NCBI RefSeq assembly: GCF_900112185.1
Contig: NZ_FOKP01000005.1
Location: 186,001-250,000, forward strand
DNA length: 64,000 nucleotides
Source of the DNA: Allobosea sp. CRIB-10
GTDB lineage: Bacteria; Pseudomonadota; Alphaproteobacteria; Rhizobiales; Beijerinckiaceae
Direction of reading: 5' to 3'
Of this stretch, positions 63,104 to 64,000 are shown one piece after another. The notes beneath the pieces were generated by a model that was given only the letters and a program-made list of their open reading frames with translations, was not told the DNA's origin and did not search any database. The translations under genes and the position numbers were made by a program. The stretch's first letter is position 1. The number at the start of each line of letters is the position of its first letter.

Positions 63104-64000
63104 ATGAACCTGCAGACCAACGTGCAGACCACGGTTCAATCGAGCTTCGGCGAGCAGGTCCGCGGCGGGCGCCGCTACATGTCCGGCTTCGGCAACTCCT
63201 TCGAGACCGAGAGCCTGCCGGGCGCGCTGCCGATCGGCCGCAACTCGCCGCAGAAGGCGGCCTACGGCCTCTATGCCGAGCAGCTCTCCGGTTCGCCCTT
63301 CACCGCGCCGCGCTCCACGAACGAGCGCTCCTGGCTCTACCGCATCCGCCCGAGCGTCAAGCATGGCGGGCGCTGGACGCTGGTCGACAAAGGGCTGATG
63401 CGCTCCGCGCCCTGCCGGGACGAGACGCCGCCCTCGCTCGGCCAATTGCGCTGGAGCCCGATCCCGATCCCGCAGGAGAAGCTGACCTTCCTCACCGGCC
63501 TGCGCACCCTGACCACCGCCGGCGACGCCGACAGCCAGGCTGGCATGGCGGCGCACATGCTCTTCGTCACCGCCTCGATGGAACGCGAATACCTCTTCAA
63601 CGCCGATGGCGAGTATCTCGTCGTCGCGCAGGAGGGGAGCCTGCGCTTCTTCACCGAGTTCGGCATCATCGAGATCGAGCCGGGCGAGATCTGCATCATC
63701 CCGCGCGGCGTGATGTTCCGTGTCGAATTGATGGGCGGGCCGGCGCGCGCCTATGTCTGCGAGAACTATGGCGGCGGCTTCACCTTGCCCGATCGCGGGC
63801 CGATCGGCGCCAACTGCCTTGCCAATCCCAGGGACTTCCTCACGCCCGTCGCCGCCTATGAGGACATCGAGGAGCCCTCGACCCTCTACGCCAAATGGGG
63901 CGGCGAGCTGTTCAAGACCGAGGTCGGCCAGTCTCCGCTCGACGTCGTCGCCTGGCACGGCAACTACGCGCCCTACAAATACGACCTGCGCCATTACTCG
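63104..64000 (+). CDS. hmgA: Homogentisate 1,2-dioxygenase (truncated by window edge)
   Basis: The first 299 codons of an enzyme that opens the ring of homogentisate in tyrosine and phenylalanine breakdown. The signature [20 protein letters not shown] is at residues 25-44. Further landmarks are GYxGGF-like [20 protein letters not shown] and [17 protein letters not shown] at the right edge, where the His corresponds to a catalytic His of the human enzyme. The ATG at 63104 follows GGGAGGAGG. The gene continues beyond base 64000; the full protein should have about 430-450 residues. Confidence 0.96.
   Translation, partial: MNLQTNVQTTVQSSFGEQVRGGRRYMSGFGNSFETESLPGALPIGRNSPQKAAYGLYAEQLSGSPFTAPRSTNERSWLYRIRPSVKHGGRWTLVDKGLMRSAPCRDETPPSLGQLRWSPIPIPQEKLTFLTGLRTLTTAGDADSQAGMAAHMLFVTASMEREYLFNADGEYLVVAQEGSLRFFTEFGIIEIEPGEICIIPRGVMFRVELMGGPARAYVCENYGGGFTLPDRGPIGANCLANPRDFLTPVAAYEDIEEPSTLYAKWGGELFKTEVGQSPLDVVAWHGNYAPYKYDLRHYS

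Overview
The window is high-GC DNA from an alphaproteobacterium, most likely a Hyphomicrobiales/Rhizobiales member close to Bosea (inference from family content and from repeat style, not from a marker gene). Clues are the DUF2865, DUF1134, DUF2059 and DUF1127 proteins, two Omp25/opacity-type barrels, class II DAHP synthase, the gph/rpiA/DUF2059/gor neighbourhood, and several families of intergenic palindromic repeats. Genes are dense, often overlap by four bases (ATGA or GTGA), and lie on both strands. I see no insertion sequence, prophage, integrase or CRISPR array.

Layout. 1-7001: a TetR-controlled pair of small envelope genes, an MFS exporter, and a four-gene operon (DCC protein, reductase-like DUF4166 protein, ureohydrolase, Lrp). 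7002-13752: two near-duplicate TRAP solute-binding proteins, a cupin/Lrp divergent pair, a small porin-like protein, and the TRAP permease pair dctQ-dctM. 13823-17064: an operon of a SolA-type flavin oxidase with two exporters. 17285-22268: a soluble chemoreceptor with a PilZ domain, then an operon of one solute-binding protein and two Gfo/Idh/MocA oxidoreductases. 22518-25764: a cyclic-nucleotide-binding-type protein divergent from a compact phospholipid operon (plsC, cdsA, membrane protein, CDP-alcohol transferase). 25792-31708: a cysteine-synthase-like enzyme with a GlxA-type regulator, moaA, a DUF971 protein, a lipocalin, an L,D-transpeptidase and small hypotheticals. 31937-37717: an outer-membrane barrel, a response regulator and histidine kinase facing each other, a DUF1134 protein, a DUF374 acyltransferase and a secreted alpha/beta hydrolase.

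37868-48909: tRNA-Val(CAC), gph, gabD-rpiA, DUF2059 and gor, with a tricarboxylate (TctCBA) transporter and an amino-acid permease lodged between the DUF2059 gene and gor. 49006-51817: a LysR regulator, an esterase-like hydrolase and a complete VapBC toxin-antitoxin module. 52081-64000: class II DAHP synthase, an outer-membrane barrel, NAD synthetase, a leaderless peptidoglycan-binding protein with an HExxH motif, gltX, a metabolite:proton symporter, a DUF2865 protein, and a MarR regulator divergent from hmgA, which is cut by the right edge.

Most of the window is ordinary metabolism and transport. The parts most worth a second look are the phospholipid operon with non-standard active-site motifs (23147-25764), the leaderless peptidoglycan-binding/HEQFH protein (57019-57798), the DCC/DUF4166/ureohydrolase/Lrp operon (3382-7001), the MCP-PilZ fusion (17285-19048), and several very clean operators that pair a regulator with its likely target. 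I did not find a system that I can call new with confidence.
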